From: a virus
Length of the DNA stretch: 22,775 nucleotides
Direction: 5' to 3' (one strand)
IMG/VR virus record: IMGVR_UViG_3300030060_006292
Coordinates: 1-22,775 of that record
The notes under the pieces were generated by a model. The model was not told the origin of the DNA. It did not search any database and saw nothing but the letters and a program-made list of their open reading frames with translations. The translations under genes were made by a program, and so were the position numbers. Numbering within the stretch: position 1 is the first letter of the stretch; each line of letters opens with the position of its first letter. Shown here piece after piece: positions 22,085 through 22,775 of the stretch.

Positions 22085-22113
22085 TTGACCTTAAAGTATT
22101 ACCTTGATACAAT
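22085..22113 (+). promoter_or_regulatory. Rightward sigma70-like promoter with operator variant
   Basis: TTGACC (22085-22090) and TACAAT (22108-22113) are 17 bp apart. The spacer 22092-22106 is TAAAGTATTACCTTG, the operator with a perfect right arm and changes at the left end. It drives the 74-aa and SWIM-type genes. Confidence 0.75.
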
Positions 22114-22147
22114 ATAAGAGACAACAACAACAACAAAGGACAAAACA

Positions 22148-22372
22148 ATGCAGACTGTATCTATTACAATCAGAACCAAAAACGGCCACTACATGCGCGA
22201 CATTCGAGAGGTGTCCGGCACCGGTGAGCTTATCTATGTAATCAATGCGCATCTCTCAAACGGTGCGGAGGTTATCGCGGTCGAAGAGCTGGACGGTGAA
22301 GTGCTAGACTTTTACAGCAAGACTTTGACCGATGATGACCTTGACGCAATGGTCGCCGAGGTTGCATCATGA
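22148..22372 (+). CDS. Small hypothetical protein (74 aa)
   Basis: The start is fixed by AAAGGA in the CAACAACAACAACAAAGGA leader below the promoter at 22085-22113. The product (MQTVSITIRTKNGHYMRDIREVSGTGELIYVINAHLSNGAEVIAVEELDGEVLDF...) is acidic and beta-rich at its start with a helical acidic C-terminus (TDDDLDAMVAEV). No family is recognised; small acidic phage proteins of this sort are often protein inhibitors, but this is speculation. It overlaps the next gene by ATGA. Confidence 0.68.
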   Translation: MQTVSITIRTKNGHYMRDIREVSGTGELIYVINAHLSNGAEVIAVEELDGEVLDFYSKTLTDDDLDAMVAEVAS

Positions 22373-22626
22373 AGATCGAGCTTGATGCGATATACAAGCG
22401 GCTTAAAACACCGCACACGCACAAAGGACAAGGCGACACCTTGATCGATGCGCGTTGTACCGTACACAAAGATTTTATCACCTTTGTTGGCAAGTCTGGC
22501 GGCTATCACTGCACAATCTACGCCGGCGCATTTACCGGTGCAAAATGTGAGTGTACCGGCTACCAAATCAAAAAGAGATGCAAGCACCTTTTAGCGCTTG
22601 CGATGTGGGCAAAGGGCGAACGGTGA
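22369..22626 (+). CDS. SWIM-type zinc-finger protein (85 aa)
   Basis: The C-terminal half contains AKCECTGYQIKKRCKHLLALAMW, a SWIM pattern CxC...CxH (Cys60, Cys62, Cys71, His73), which binds one zinc ion and mediates protein or DNA contacts. The N-terminal part (residues 1-55) has a short helix, a basic loop, and strands with two more cysteines (30, 48). Stand-alone SWIM proteins of this size are uncommon; most SWIM domains lie in helicases or transposase-like proteins. The ATG overlaps the preceding stop (ATGA), and its TGA overlaps a GTG start of the next frame (22623), indicating a coupled set. Confidence 0.7.
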   Translation: MKIELDAIYKRLKTPHTHKGQGDTLIDARCTVHKDFITFVGKSGGYHCTIYAGAFTGAKCECTGYQIKKRCKHLLALAMWAKGER

Positions 22627-22775
22627 CACCTCTTTGGAAGCAGGCGATCCGGTTGGCGCGTGCTCTTGAGTATGCGAATCACGCAGGCAACCAACAAGCG
22701 GCCGAGCTGCACCATGCGGCTCTTTTGGCCATACTTAAACAACTAATGGAGAAAGACAATGATGAGGCACGGCGG
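22623..22775 (+). CDS. Small hypothetical protein, 3' partial
   Basis: A GTG start at 22623 overlaps the preceding TGA (GTGA), and the frame stays open to the window end for 51 codons: (M)TPLWKQAIRLARALEYANHAGNQQAAELHHAALLAILKQL... It appears helical (repeated Ala/Leu-rich faces). The coupling pattern matches its neighbours. No family is recognised, and the start is less certain than for genes with a clear ribosome site. A further ATG at 22759 with GGAG upstream may belong to a following gene. Confidence 0.5.
   Translation, partial: MTPLWKQAIRLARALEYANHAGNQQAAELHHAALLAILKQLMEKDNDEARR

Overview
This window is part of a tailed double-stranded DNA phage (or prophage) genome. The gene order head, connector, long tail, lysis, tail fibre, then replication, together with an 804-codon tape measure gene, indicates siphovirus morphology. 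No terminase, integrase, polymerase, tRNA or rRNA gene is visible. Base composition is moderate, the sigma70-type promoters and AAAGGA-type ribosome sites are bacterial, and the host cannot be named from the sequence. Gene content resembles uncultured aquatic siphoviruses, but that is an impression, not a search result.

Region 1 (2-8146, head): a portal fused to a C-terminal Mu gpF-type domain (its 5' end lies before the window), two leftward small genes, a small membrane-anchored cysteine-rich protein, HK97-type prohead protease, HK97-type major capsid protein, a probable decoration protein, a head-tail connector, an HK97 gp10-like joining protein and a probable tail terminator. Region 2 (8143-15448, tail): a DUF2341-like protein, tail tube protein, tail assembly chaperone with an overlapping second frame, tape measure, and two distal tail proteins. 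Region 3 (15456-16513, lysis): a protein with an L,D-transpeptidase-like His...SxGC signature and a one-TM coiled-coil holin candidate, ending in a strong terminator. Region 4 (16534-19451): a DnaQ-type DEDDh exonuclease, two small structural proteins and a repeat-rich tail fibre, ending in a second strong terminator. Region 5 (19472-22775, early-type genes): small proteins, a winged-helix replication initiator carrying an origin-like iteron array plus AT-rich tract inside its coding sequence, a stand-alone ArdC N-terminal domain, a ribbon-helix-helix candidate, a SWIM zinc-finger protein and a gene cut by the window end.

The most striking non-coding signal is a 15-bp palindrome, CAAGGTAWTACCTTG, that overlaps or abuts the -35 box and fills the spacer of five sigma70-like promoters. 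Three read right in Region 5 and two read left inside the head operon. Those transcripts share a CAACAACAAAGGA leader and several end in a related CAACAACCGGCCGCC hairpin. This looks like a single-repressor regulon of cassette-like small genes that also includes the replication initiator. Other notable points are A9 and A10 tracts in the portal-MuF gene where slippage would release a portal of normal size, an origin with eight GATC sites in about 130 bp, and general GATC enrichment across the window.
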